Origin: Odoribacter sp.
GTDB lineage: Bacteria > Bacteroidota > Bacteroidia > Bacteroidales > Muribaculaceae
Direction of reading: 5' to 3'
DNA: 64,000 nt
NCBI GenBank assembly: GCA_023663145.1
Contig: JAMPHZ010000004.1
Location: 1 to 64,000, forward strand
Shown: piece by piece, positions 34,690-43,170 of the stretch
Numbering within the stretch: position 1 is the first letter of the stretch
Layout of the letters: the number at the start of each line of letters is the position of its first letter
Notes under the pieces: generated by a model
Told to the model about the DNA's origin: nothing
The model's database searches: none
What the model saw: only the letters and a program-made list of their open reading frames with translations
Translations under genes and position numbers: made by a program

Positions 34690-37137
34690 ATGAAAAAGTT
34701 TTACTATGTTTCTTTCCTGACGGTTATGGCATTGCAGGCTTCGGCTGCTGTACCTTTCGAGGCCGGCCATACAGTCCGTTACACACAGCGCCCGGCGCAG
34801 GTGGCTCAGCGTGCTCCGGCTCTGCAAGTCCTCATTGATGAGGATTTCTCCTTGTTTACTGAAGGCTCTGAGTCAGATCCTGCCGCTGAGATCTCCTACG
34901 ACGGTTATTATGGTATCCCCTCTTCATATACCAAGCAGCCCGGCTGGAAGGGTCAGGGTATTCACCCTGCCGGTGGTGCTGTTGCGGTGTATCAGTATGT
35001 TGACCAGTATGGCGAAGACTCGCACGGCTATATCACAACCCCGTCTTTCAATCTCGGTGGTACAGCCACGTTCACATTCCGTGCCCGCTCGCTTGGCGAG
35101 TCGGCTAAACTGTGGGTGGCTGTATGTGATGATGACTACGGTCCGGGATATGATGAGCTTGACGTGGAACTAACTTCCCAATGGAAAGAGTACACTCTGG
35201 TTGCAACCGAAGCCGGGACAGATGTAGACTCTTATTTCCAATGTCTTGTGGAAGAGGGTACAATGCTCATTGATGATATACGTCTCGAATTCAAGCAAGA
35301 CCGTGTCGGAGCGCCGTATGCCCTCCCGGCAATCAATAATTCGCCCACAGAGTTCGTGGCTTCATGGGAGCCTGTTATCGGTGCTGACCGCTACCTGTTA
35401 AATGTAATATGCCTTGAAAAACCGGTAAATCCCGGTACCGGTTCTGTTTTTGAAAACTTCGATGGAATAAAGGCAAACGGCACTTCAATTAATGTAGCTG
35501 ATCCCGGTTACCCCGAAGGATGGACTATTGATTTGAGTTCGCATGGCTCCCAGGACTTGGCTTCGGCGGCTGATGGCATAGCTTCGGCTCCGGTGACACT
35601 GTTCTTTGATGCTGTAGGCGATATGATTCAGTCACCTGTCACTCCATATCCCATTGACGGACTAAGTTTCTGGGTTAAACCTTCAGCCTACAATGAAAGC
35701 GACTATTACAACTTGTCGATGATCCGTGTCGAGATACACCATAGCACAACAGACTATTGGGAGAGCATTGCACAGCTTTATTATGGCTATATGAATGCTT
35801 TCGGTGGTGTTTACTCATTCCCGGCTGAAGCTCTTGGCAACGATGCCGACTGTGTGCGTATATCAATGATACAACGAGGCGATATTGATTTCATGCTTGA
35901 TAATGTGGACATCCACTACACCGAGCGTGGAACAACTTCAGACTTTATCAAAGATCTCACTGTCACGGACACAAAATATACAGTGTCAGGTATCAATCCT
36001 CACAATGAATACACTTACTACGTGAGTGCCGCTCTCGGGGATATAGTATCGAAACCAAGCTATGTGATCTGGGTTGACGGTATAACGGGTCTTGCGCCTG
36101 AGGCACTTGATGCCACCGACGTGACCACTACAACATTCACAGCCAACTGGCAGCCGCTCGGCCACGCCACTGATTATACCGTAGAGGCTTTCCGCATTCT
36201 TGAGCCTGCGACTGATATGTCAGATGTGGTTGTGCTTGAGGAGTCATTTGACGGTGTGACATCAGGCACACTTGATAATCCCGGTATCGACTGGGTTAAC
36301 CCCATAGACTATGCAGCCAAAGGCTTTACAGAAACTTCCTGGGGCGCAACTGACCCTGCGTGGATAGAAGGTATGGTGGGTACACGCGGCACAAACTTCT
36401 GGATGGGTTATGCCGGTCTTGTATTCACACCCGCCCTTGACCTGTCGTGCTATGATGGCAACGGTATCAAGGTGGAGGCGACAGTCTACACGACAGTCGA
36501 AGACTTCGATTTAGGTGACGGAACAATCGAGAAAGAAGGCATGTTCGCCATGATCATGAATTCGTATACTGAAAGTGCTCCTATCGCATCCGGTTATTTT
36601 GAAACCCCCGTCAAAGGCTCCAATACCGGCACAGCAGTCATTGCAAATGTTCCTGAGGGGGCTGATCTCTCAAATGTGATCATCGCATTCATGAACAAGA
36701 GCGGTACTGCTTTCTATGTTGATCATGCACGTATCTCCATGAATGTCCCTGCCGGTAAAACCCTCTCGGCTCCATATCGCGCCGTATCGACAGATGACAC
36801 TTTCTATAAATTCGAGAACCTTGATCCGGCATTTGACCATGGCTATACTGTAAAGGCCTCGACAACCCGTTCTTATGAGACTTATGCTTCTGAGTCTTCA
36901 GCGCCCGTGATTGTGAGAACTTCAAGCAATGGCGTTGCCGATGTGGCAGTTGATGGTTCGCAGGCTTCAGTAGCTGCGTTGGCCGGAACAATAATGATCT
37001 CGGCTCAGCAGTGGAGTGTGTTCACCACCACAGGCGCTGCCATTGCAACAGGGTTTGGCGATTATTCAGTGACTGTCACTCCAGGCATATATATTGTGGC
37101 TGCCGATGGCAAGACCTTTAAGATTGCGGTAAAATAA
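34690..37137 (+). CDS. Modular secreted protein with split FN3/jelly-roll units, T9SS cargo
   Basis: 815 aa with a signal peptide (about 1-19). An N-terminal jelly-roll-like domain (about 47-202) starts with a DEDFS motif, as in choice-of-anchor J/cleaved-adhesin modules. Two FN3 domains each appear interrupted: first halves at 206-241 (FVASWEPVIGADRYLLNV) and 468-502 (FTANWQPLGHATDYTVEA), inserts of about 160-175 residues, then second halves at about 420-463 and 695-743. Residues 750-815 fit a T9SS sorting domain (GIYIVAADGKTFKIAVK). No catalytic motif was seen, so a binding or adhesion role is plausible. It has its own promoter and terminator. Confidence 0.78.
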   Translation: MKKFYYVSFLTVMALQASAAVPFEAGHTVRYTQRPAQVAQRAPALQVLIDEDFSLFTEGSESDPAAEISYDGYYGIPSSYTKQPGWKGQGIHPAGGAVAVYQYVDQYGEDSHGYITTPSFNLGGTATFTFRARSLGESAKLWVAVCDDDYGPGYDELDVELTSQWKEYTLVATEAGTDVDSYFQCLVEEGTMLIDDIRLEFKQDRVGAPYALPAINNSPTEFVASWEPVIGADRYLLNVICLEKPVNPGTGSVFENFDGIKANGTSINVADPGYPEGWTIDLSSHGSQDLASAADGIASAPVTLFFDAVGDMIQSPVTPYPIDGLSFWVKPSAYNESDYYNLSMIRVEIHHSTTDYWESIAQLYYGYMNAFGGVYSFPAEALGNDADCVRISMIQRGDIDFMLDNVDIHYTERGTTSDFIKDLTVTDTKYTVSGINPHNEYTYYVSAALGDIVSKPSYVIWVDGITGLAPEALDATDVTTTTFTANWQPLGHATDYTVEAFRILEPATDMSDVVVLEESFDGVTSGTLDNPGIDWVNPIDYAAKGFTETSWGATDPAWIEGMVGTRGTNFWMGYAGLVFTPALDLSCYDGNGIKVEATVYTTVEDFDLGDGTIEKEGMFAMIMNSYTESAPIASGYFETPVKGSNTGTAVIANVPEGADLSNVIIAFMNKSGTAFYVDHARISMNVPAGKTLSAPYRAVSTDDTFYKFENLDPAFDHGYTVKASTTRSYETYASESSAPVIVRTSSNGVADVAVDGSQASVAALAGTIMISAQQWSVFTTTGAAIATGFGDYSVTVTPGIYIVAADGKTFKIAVK

Positions 37138-37159
37138 TCACGCATTTATAATATGACTT

Positions 37160-37196
37160 AGCGCGCCTCGCCATTGACGGTCGGGGCGCGCTTTTT
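37160..37196 (+). terminator. Rho-independent terminator
   Basis: AGCGCGCCTCG at 37160-37170 pairs with CGGGGCGCGCT at 37182-37192 (one G-U), followed by TTTTT. Confidence 0.92.
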
Positions 37197-37362
37197 ATGA
37201 TTCTTAGGGTTATTTAATAATTGAACGCAGGAATAATGACGTTAAAGTTGTTATACCCTTGCATGTGTGGCAGTAATGCTGCGTATGCAATTTTACTTAC
37301 CCTTTTATCGAGTAGTGATACTGGGTAATAAGGCTCTCATAAATAAATAGTTGAAACGTCGG

Positions 37363-37392
37363 GCGGCGTCTCCGTTTGATCGGGGGCGCCGC
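37363..37392 (-). terminator. Hairpin after the dihydrouridine synthase gene
   Basis: GCGGCGTCTCC pairs with GGGGGCGCCGC (two G-U) just after the stop of the minus-strand gene. The T-run is weak, so termination is probable but not certain. Confidence 0.5.
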
Positions 37393-37398
37393 TTTGCG

Positions 37399-38325
37399 TT
37401 AACTGAGTGCGGCTGCCACGGCCGCTTTGTAGGATTCAATGCTCCGGGCTTTTGAGATAGCTTTGAAATTGCGGTGCCCTATCTCATCCTCAAGGTAATC
37501 CCAGAATGGTTTGAGCTTCATAAGTAATTGGCTGTCGCCGCACAGCCTTGGTGCTATTAGTTCGCTGAAGCGGGTGTGCAGGTGGCCTATCTTCGACAGG
37601 CGTTCACTCCGGCTCATTGTGGTGCCGCTTCGCCATTCGCAGGCGAGTGACGGTCGCCCGAGAAGTCCGCGCCCTGCCATTATCCCCTTTAGGGCTGGAA
37701 AGGTCTCAGAGATGGCTGTGATGCTGTCGGTAGTGGTTAGATCTCCGTTGTAAATCAGAGGGTGGGGCGTGGCTGCATATATCCGGGCGAATTGCTCCAT
37801 GTTGATTTCTCCACCATATTGTTGATCTGCTGTGCGCGGGTGAATTGTGATATGTTCGAGCGGGGTGTCGTTGAGTATGGGCATTATTTGCTGCCACTGC
37901 CGGGGTGAGTCAATACCAAGGCGCATCTTCACTGAGTAGGTCGTGCCGTTATCGGCTGCTATGAGCTGCATAACCTCATTTATGATTTCCGGGCGGCTCA
38001 GAAGTGCTGCCCCGCGGCCTTTACGTACCTGGAGGGAAAACGGGCATCCGAGGTTGAGGTCTATATGTGTTATGCCCGCCGCTTTCAGTTCTGATGTCAG
38101 GGCGGTGAATTCGCCCGAGGTGTTGAATATTATCTGTGGTATTACAGGTATGCCTTGGTTCAGGGGCGAGAGGGCATCTCGTAGTCCGCGGTTACTTACG
38201 TGTCCCTTCTCAATTCTGAGAAAGGGAGTGTAATATGCATCGGTCACAGTGCCATATGTATCGGCCATCGCGCGACGGTATTCGGCCTCGGTATAACCTT
38301 GTAAAGGAGCTGCGTGGAATTGCAA
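37399..38325 (-). CDS. tRNA-dihydrouridine synthase family protein
   Basis: A 308 aa FMN-dependent TIM-barrel enzyme reducing uridine to dihydrouridine in tRNA D-loops. The catalytic Cys lies in LNLGCPFSLQVRKGRGA near residue 93. The start APLQGYTEAEYRR and the ITIHPRT motif are typical of Dus. The subfamily cannot be fixed from sequence. It starts 9 bp after the lipoprotein gene and is likely co-transcribed with it. Confidence 0.9.
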   Translation of the reverse strand: MQFHAAPLQGYTEAEYRRAMADTYGTVTDAYYTPFLRIEKGHVSNRGLRDALSPLNQGIPVIPQIIFNTSGEFTALTSELKAAGITHIDLNLGCPFSLQVRKGRGAALLSRPEIINEVMQLIAADNGTTYSVKMRLGIDSPRQWQQIMPILNDTPLEHITIHPRTADQQYGGEINMEQFARIYAATPHPLIYNGDLTTTDSITAISETFPALKGIMAGRGLLGRPSLACEWRSGTTMSRSERLSKIGHLHTRFSELIAPRLCGDSQLLMKLKPFWDYLEDEIGHRNFKAISKARSIESYKAAVAAALS

Positions 38326-38334
38326 TGAGTCTGA

Positions 38335-38799
38335 TTATTTGCGTGTGTAATTAGTGCGGTTTCCGTCGCCGTCTTTTACAATGAGACGGTCTCCGTCAAG
38401 TTTTATTATTTCGAAAACTCCGCTTTCAACTTCATCAAGCAGACTCTCGAGTATATCGTCTTCACTCATGCCGGCGAGTGACAGCAAGTCTGTATCTGCG
38501 TTGACATCAGCGCTTTTCTTGTCGAAATCAATAAAGATCTCATCACCCCTTGCGCTCCAGGTGCCATCTATGCTTATTGAGCAGAATCTCATGCCTCCGA
38601 TCATCATCACGGCAGAATTGATCATCTTGTTGGTCTTGCTATCCAGTTCAAGAGTCTCTTCAAAGGTGCATGTGACACCGTCTTCGTTTTCGTGAGTTGT
38701 TGAAATCCATGTTCCATCAAGTTCCTTTTCAAGTTTTGAATCGCTGCATGATGATATAATCATTCCTAAAAGAGCGATAATCAGAAATGCTTTTCTCAT
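38335..38799 (-). CDS. Small hypothetical lipoprotein
   Basis: 154 aa with a lipobox ending at C18 (ISSC). The rest is rich in acidic residues and alternating beta pattern: LDGTWIST, IDGTWSARGDEI and IKLDGDRLIV look like the antiparallel strands of a lipocalin-like barrel. This resembles small Bacteroidales lipocalin-type lipoproteins, but I do not recognise a named family. It is preceded by a clear promoter and followed by the dihydrouridine synthase gene. Confidence 0.75.
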   Translation of the reverse strand: MRKAFLIIALLGMIISSCSDSKLEKELDGTWISTTHENEDGVTCTFEETLELDSKTNKMINSAVMMIGGMRFCSISIDGTWSARGDEIFIDFDKKSADVNADTDLLSLAGMSEDDILESLLDEVESGVFEIIKLDGDRLIVKDGDGNRTNYTRK

Positions 38800-38839
38800 A
38801 CTGTTGTACTCTATTAATATTTGATTAATAATTGATGTG

Positions 38840-38847
38840 CAAAGGTA
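38840..38847 (-). promoter_or_regulatory. -7 promoter box (TACCTTTG on minus strand)
   Basis: CAAAGGTA on the plus strand, 41 bp before the lipoprotein ATG at 38799. The remaining intergenic DNA up to 39069 showed nothing further. Confidence 0.75.
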
Positions 38848-39069
38848 AGTTTTTTTACTGACAATGACCGGACCACGACATGTTTTTTAAATAATGATGT
38901 CTGTCGTTTTTTGGGGCAGGTTGTTGTGAAAAGGGTATGTATTATAGCCGGTGGCTGTGATGAGGTTGATGACAGTAGGCGGTTTAATTTCATTACCAGG
39001 ATGGGCGCTTAGATATAGTTCTGCTGCCTCGCGGTTGAACACCCGCACGTGCCGTTATGTTATATTTTC

Positions 39070-40002
39070 ATGAACGATAATATGACACAACCCAAGACAT
39101 CGGTGAGGAATATGGTCGTAGGCAACGGCTGTATATTGCTCGCAACAATCTTTTTCGGTGTTAATATTCCCGTGGTGAAAGAACTTGTGCCGCGGTGGAT
39201 GAATGCCGATGCTGTCACGGCAGTCCGACTGGTGGGCGGCTGTGTGCTTATGTGGATAGCATCATTGTTTGTGAAATGTGCTCCGATAAAGCGTGATGAT
39301 TGGCTTCCGCTTGTGCTCGGCGGCGCTGTAGGGTTGTTCTCATTTATGTATTTGTTTAACCTGTCACTAAGGTTTGCTGATCCCATAGATGTGTCTATTG
39401 TAATGACACTCCCGCCGATGTTTGTGGTGTTGTATCAGATAATTTTCCGCCATGCTCGCCCTGCATTGCTTGAGTACGCCGGCATGGCACTCGCCTTTGT
39501 CGGGGCTGTACTTGTCATTGTGGTGCAACATGGCAGTGCCGGAAGCAACAATCTGCTCGGCCTGCTGCTTGCTCTTGGCTCTACCATTGCTTATGCATTC
39601 TATCTCGTTGTGATGGAAGGCCCAAGCAAGCGGTATCACCCTGTAACCACTTTGCGTTGGTCATTCCTTTTTTCGGCCATTCCGGCTCTGTTGTGTCTTC
39701 CGAGTCTCATACATAGCGATCTTGTTACATCGTCGGCGCCGGCAGTGCCATGGATAGAAATAGCATTTATCCTGCTGTGTCCGACATTTCTAAGCTATTT
39801 TCTTATTTCCCCGGCCGACCGTCTCATAGGCAGCGAGCTTGTATCAATTTATCAATATCTTCTGCCGGTTGTTGCTGCGGTAGCTTCAGTAATAATGGGC
39901 ATCAGCCATATAATTCCACTACAGATAATTGCCATGGCAATTATAATAGCCGGCATGGTTCTTACAAACCTGGGCAAACATCGCCGGCTTCGGTCATATT
40001 AA
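39070..40002 (+). CDS. DMT-superfamily (EamA) transporter
   Basis: 310 aa from the ATG at 39070; a GTG at 39049 is possible but adds nothing conserved, and an ATG at 39082 is also in frame. Ten hydrophobic segments form two EamA repeats; the first includes FFGVNIPVVKELVP and the second ends with ISHIIPLQIIAMAIIIAGM. Members export or import amino acids and other metabolites; the substrate is unknown. It converges on nuoN with a shared terminator between. Confidence 0.88.
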   Translation: MNDNMTQPKTSVRNMVVGNGCILLATIFFGVNIPVVKELVPRWMNADAVTAVRLVGGCVLMWIASLFVKCAPIKRDDWLPLVLGGAVGLFSFMYLFNLSLRFADPIDVSIVMTLPPMFVVLYQIIFRHARPALLEYAGMALAFVGAVLVIVVQHGSAGSNNLLGLLLALGSTIAYAFYLVVMEGPSKRYHPVTTLRWSFLFSAIPALLCLPSLIHSDLVTSSAPAVPWIEIAFILLCPTFLSYFLISPADRLIGSELVSIYQYLLPVVAAVASVIMGISHIIPLQIIAMAIIIAGMVLTNLGKHRRLRSY

Positions 40003-40053
40003 TGCGGGGTGTTATAAGGTATCTCTAAATATTATCAGGAGGAAATATATACA

Positions 40054-40092
40054 AAGAAGAGGCTGTGTCGCATTTTGACACAGCCTCTTCTT
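40054..40092. terminator. Bidirectional terminator between the transporter and nuoN
   Basis: A perfect 16-bp inverted repeat, AAGAAGAGGCTGTGTC with GACACAGCCTCTTCTT, around a 7-nt loop. T-rich sequence flanks both sides, so it can end both converging transcripts. Confidence 0.9.
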
Positions 40093-40108
40093 ATGGAATT
40101 GGGCTTTC

Positions 40109-41587
40109 TTACTTGATGAAGAAGGTACCGATCTCGCTGTTTGATGCGATTGTTATAAGGCTGTCGTAGATCGGACTCACAAGGCCGAGGAAAAGGATGC
40201 CGGCTACGGCGATCCACATGCCCAGGCGCTCGCTGAATGCTGAGCGGAATGTGCCCACGGGGCATGGCTCTTCACTGATGAACATAGCTTTCACTACAAG
40301 CAGATAGTAGTAGAGAGATACTATGGTATTGATCAACGCTATCAGAACCAGCACATACATTGATGCGCTTGCACTCTGAAGTGCGCCGGTAAATATGAAG
40401 AATTTAGAGAAGAAACCTGCAAAGGGTGGGATGCCTGCCAATGAGAACATGGCGAGCATCATGGTGAATGCGAGGCGGGGGTTGGTCTTGTATAAACCCT
40501 TGTAGTCATCCATGGATACTTTGCCGGAGGCATTTTCGATAGCACCTATGACACCGAATGCGGCAAGGTTAGAGAAGATGTATACAAGGATGTAGAACAT
40601 CATGGCCGCCATTCCGAGGGCGTTGAATGCTATGATGCCAAGCATTATATAACCGGCTTGCGAGATTGATGAGAATGCCAGGAAACGCTTCATGTTGCGC
40701 TGGCGTATCGCGAATAGGTTACCTATGGTGATGGTCAGGATGATCAAAGCATAGAGCATCCATTCCCACACGTGGCTGTAGTAAAGTCCGAAAACCTGGG
40801 CCATGATCACCATGAATGAGAAGGCGGCGGCGCCTTTCGATATTACCGAGAGGTATGAGGTTACCGAGGTAGGAGCACCTTGGTAAACGTCGGCTGTCCA
40901 CAAGTGGAAGGGAACAAGTGAAAGCTTGAATCCTATGCCGGCGATAACGAAAGCGAGAGCCATCACAAGCAGCATCGTGTTCTGCCCATGGAGGGCTATA
41001 TAGATGTTGCTGAAGTAAAGGGATCCTGCCAGACCGTAGACAAATGAGAGTCCCATCATGAAAACTGCCGATGAGAATACGGCGGTGAGCATGTATTTGA
41101 CTGCGGCCTCATGACTCTCGTAGCGGTTCTTGTCGAATGCCACCATGGCTGCCAAGGGCAGAGATGCGCATTCAAGGCCTATTACGAACACCAGGAAGTG
41201 GCGTGCTGATATCATGAGGTACATGCCGAAGAGTGTTACGAGTACCAACTCGTAGAATTCTCCGCGGCGCATGGTCATGGCCTCGCTGTTGGTCCATTTT
41301 ATTGATTGGATCAGTACTATCACCATACCTATGTTAAGTATGTTCTTGATAGCTGATACTACAGGAGAGGTCTGGTACATGCCTGAGAATGCTGAGATGT
41401 CAGTGGCGGCTCCCAGGCAGCAGCTGAAGCAGCCGGCTACTGTAATGGCGAGCATCAGTACGGTGGTGACAGCCGGCAGAGCCTTCTGGGTGCTGCGCGG
41501 CATGAACAAGTCGTAGAGGAACACTAACAGGAACACCACGAGCAGGGCTATTTCCTGTTTCATTGCTAAAAATTGTGCGTAATCCAT
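40109..41587 (-). CDS. nuoN: NADH-quinone oxidoreductase subunit N
   Basis: A 492 aa antiporter-like membrane subunit of complex I with about 14 helices. Conserved parts include ALGMAAMMFYILVY and LAGIPPFAGFFSKFFIF, the discontinuous-helix region of the Nqo14/NuoN family, with the proton-path Lys and Glu regions preserved by eye. It is the last gene of the nuo run, ending before the bidirectional terminator at 40054-40092. Confidence 0.95.
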   Translation of the reverse strand: MDYAQFLAMKQEIALLVVFLLVFLYDLFMPRSTQKALPAVTTVLMLAITVAGCFSCCLGAATDISAFSGMYQTSPVVSAIKNILNIGMVIVLIQSIKWTNSEAMTMRRGEFYELVLVTLFGMYLMISARHFLVFVIGLECASLPLAAMVAFDKNRYESHEAAVKYMLTAVFSSAVFMMGLSFVYGLAGSLYFSNIYIALHGQNTMLLVMALAFVIAGIGFKLSLVPFHLWTADVYQGAPTSVTSYLSVISKGAAAFSFMVIMAQVFGLYYSHVWEWMLYALIILTITIGNLFAIRQRNMKRFLAFSSISQAGYIMLGIIAFNALGMAAMMFYILVYIFSNLAAFGVIGAIENASGKVSMDDYKGLYKTNPRLAFTMMLAMFSLAGIPPFAGFFSKFFIFTGALQSASASMYVLVLIALINTIVSLYYYLLVVKAMFISEEPCPVGTFRSAFSERLGMWIAVAGILFLGLVSPIYDSLITIASNSEIGTFFIK

Positions 41588-41603
41588 TGCGTGACGTTGT
41601 TAA

Positions 41604-43133
41604 TTATTTCATGCCTAACACGGTGAAGATGGCCGGCGAGAAGGTGAAGTTAATCAAGTTATTGAAGAAGTTGGGGAAGCAACCGATACCGGCCACGCAT
41701 ACTATAAGTGACACGGTGGCGACGCGTTCCCACCATGTGGCGTCGGTCAGCTTTAGGTGGTGTTCGTCATAAACCGGGCCGAAGAGTAACTTACCCACAA
41801 CGCGCAGGATATAGACTGCGGTGATGACAATTGAGCAGCAGGCGATGAGGGTGAATACCAGACGCAGTGATCCTGCTCCGGCAAGATAATCGGCCATACC
41901 GGCTTTGAACGAGCCGACGAATACTGTCATTTCAGCCACGAATCCGCTAAGACCGGGCAGACCTAATGATGCCATACCGGCAATTACATAGCACACTGAC
42001 AGGTATGGCATAATCTGCATCATACCGCCCATCTGAGTGATGTCGCGGGTATGTGTGCGGCCGTAAATCATACCGATCAAGGCGAAGAAGAGGGCTGTCA
42101 TAAGACCATGTGAAAGCATCTGCATGATGGCACCGGTCATGGCGGTTTCATTTAGCATGAGAATGGCGAAGAGCACCAGGCCGCAGTGGCTTACCGAGGA
42201 GTAGGCATTGATGTACTTGAGGTCGGTCTTGACACATGCGCAGAATGCACCGTATACAACTGAGATGCCGGTCAGGATGAGGAATATCCACGAGAGCTCG
42301 TGAGCTGCCTGAGGCATGGTGTAGATTGCCACGCGGAAGCATCCGTAGCCGCCGAGTTTCATGAGCACACCGGCGTGGAGCATTGACACCGCGGTGGGGG
42401 CTGAGGCGTGACCGTCAGGTGACCATGTGTGGAAGGGGAACATCGCGCCAAGTACGCCGAAACCTACGAATGTCATGGGGAAGAGGAACTGCTGCCAACC
42501 GTGGGGAATGGCGGCGTTGTTGACGATTTCAAGTAGGTTCCATGTGAGCTGTCCGCCTTCGGGAGCTGAGTGGTAGTAGATACCGATTAGGCCGAGCATC
42601 AGAAATGCTGAGCCACCCATCAGCATCAGGGTCAGTTTCATGGCTGAGTAGTTCTTGTTACCTGACCCCCACACCCCGATAAGGAGGTACATGGGGATGA
42701 GCGCTACCTCATAGAACATGAACATGGTGAACATGTCAATTGAGATAAAGAAGCCGAATACACCGGTGCTCAGCAGGATGAGCCAAAGGAAAAATTCCTT
42801 GGGCTGTTGTATAGTCCATGATGCGAACGATCCGGCAAATACAATGATTGACGACAGGAGCAGCATTGCCACAGAAATGCCGTCGACACCCACGGCGAGG
42901 TGTATGTTGAGCGGTGTGAACCATGACCATGAATCAACGAAGAGCATCGGGTCGTTGTTGCCTGCCGCACGCAGTGCCAGGTATTGTACCAACAGCACCA
43001 CCGAGAGAGCAATCAAGCCCAGTGAACCGACTACAGCCACGGCGCGGATCTGCTTGATGTTGCGGCACAGAGCCAGGGCACCAAGCATAACCAACGGGAT
43101 GATTACGAAGTATATTAATATATTTTCAAACAT
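41604..43133 (-). CDS. nuoM: NADH-quinone oxidoreductase subunit M
   Basis: A 509 aa antiporter-like proton-pumping membrane subunit of complex I. The family signature is seen in YEVALIPMYLLIG (with the conserved Glu), FPFHTWSPDGHASAPTAVS and MASLGLPGLSGFVAE. It lies 16 bp upstream of nuoN in the operon. Confidence 0.96.
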   Translation of the reverse strand: MFENILIYFVIIPLVMLGALALCRNIKQIRAVAVVGSLGLIALSVVLLVQYLALRAAGNNDPMLFVDSWSWFTPLNIHLAVGVDGISVAMLLLSSIIVFAGSFASWTIQQPKEFFLWLILLSTGVFGFFISIDMFTMFMFYEVALIPMYLLIGVWGSGNKNYSAMKLTLMLMGGSAFLMLGLIGIYYHSAPEGGQLTWNLLEIVNNAAIPHGWQQFLFPMTFVGFGVLGAMFPFHTWSPDGHASAPTAVSMLHAGVLMKLGGYGCFRVAIYTMPQAAHELSWIFLILTGISVVYGAFCACVKTDLKYINAYSSVSHCGLVLFAILMLNETAMTGAIMQMLSHGLMTALFFALIGMIYGRTHTRDITQMGGMMQIMPYLSVCYVIAGMASLGLPGLSGFVAEMTVFVGSFKAGMADYLAGAGSLRLVFTLIACCSIVITAVYILRVVGKLLFGPVYDEHHLKLTDATWWERVATVSLIVCVAGIGCFPNFFNNLINFTFSPAIFTVLGMK

Positions 43134-43170
43134 AGCTTTTTACTTTTTCAGGGGATTGACTCTCATTGGT

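Noticed and set aside
40054..40092. Perfect inverted repeat considered as a transposon end
   Set aside because: There is no transposase or target duplication. Its place between converging genes and its T-rich flanks fit a bidirectional terminator.
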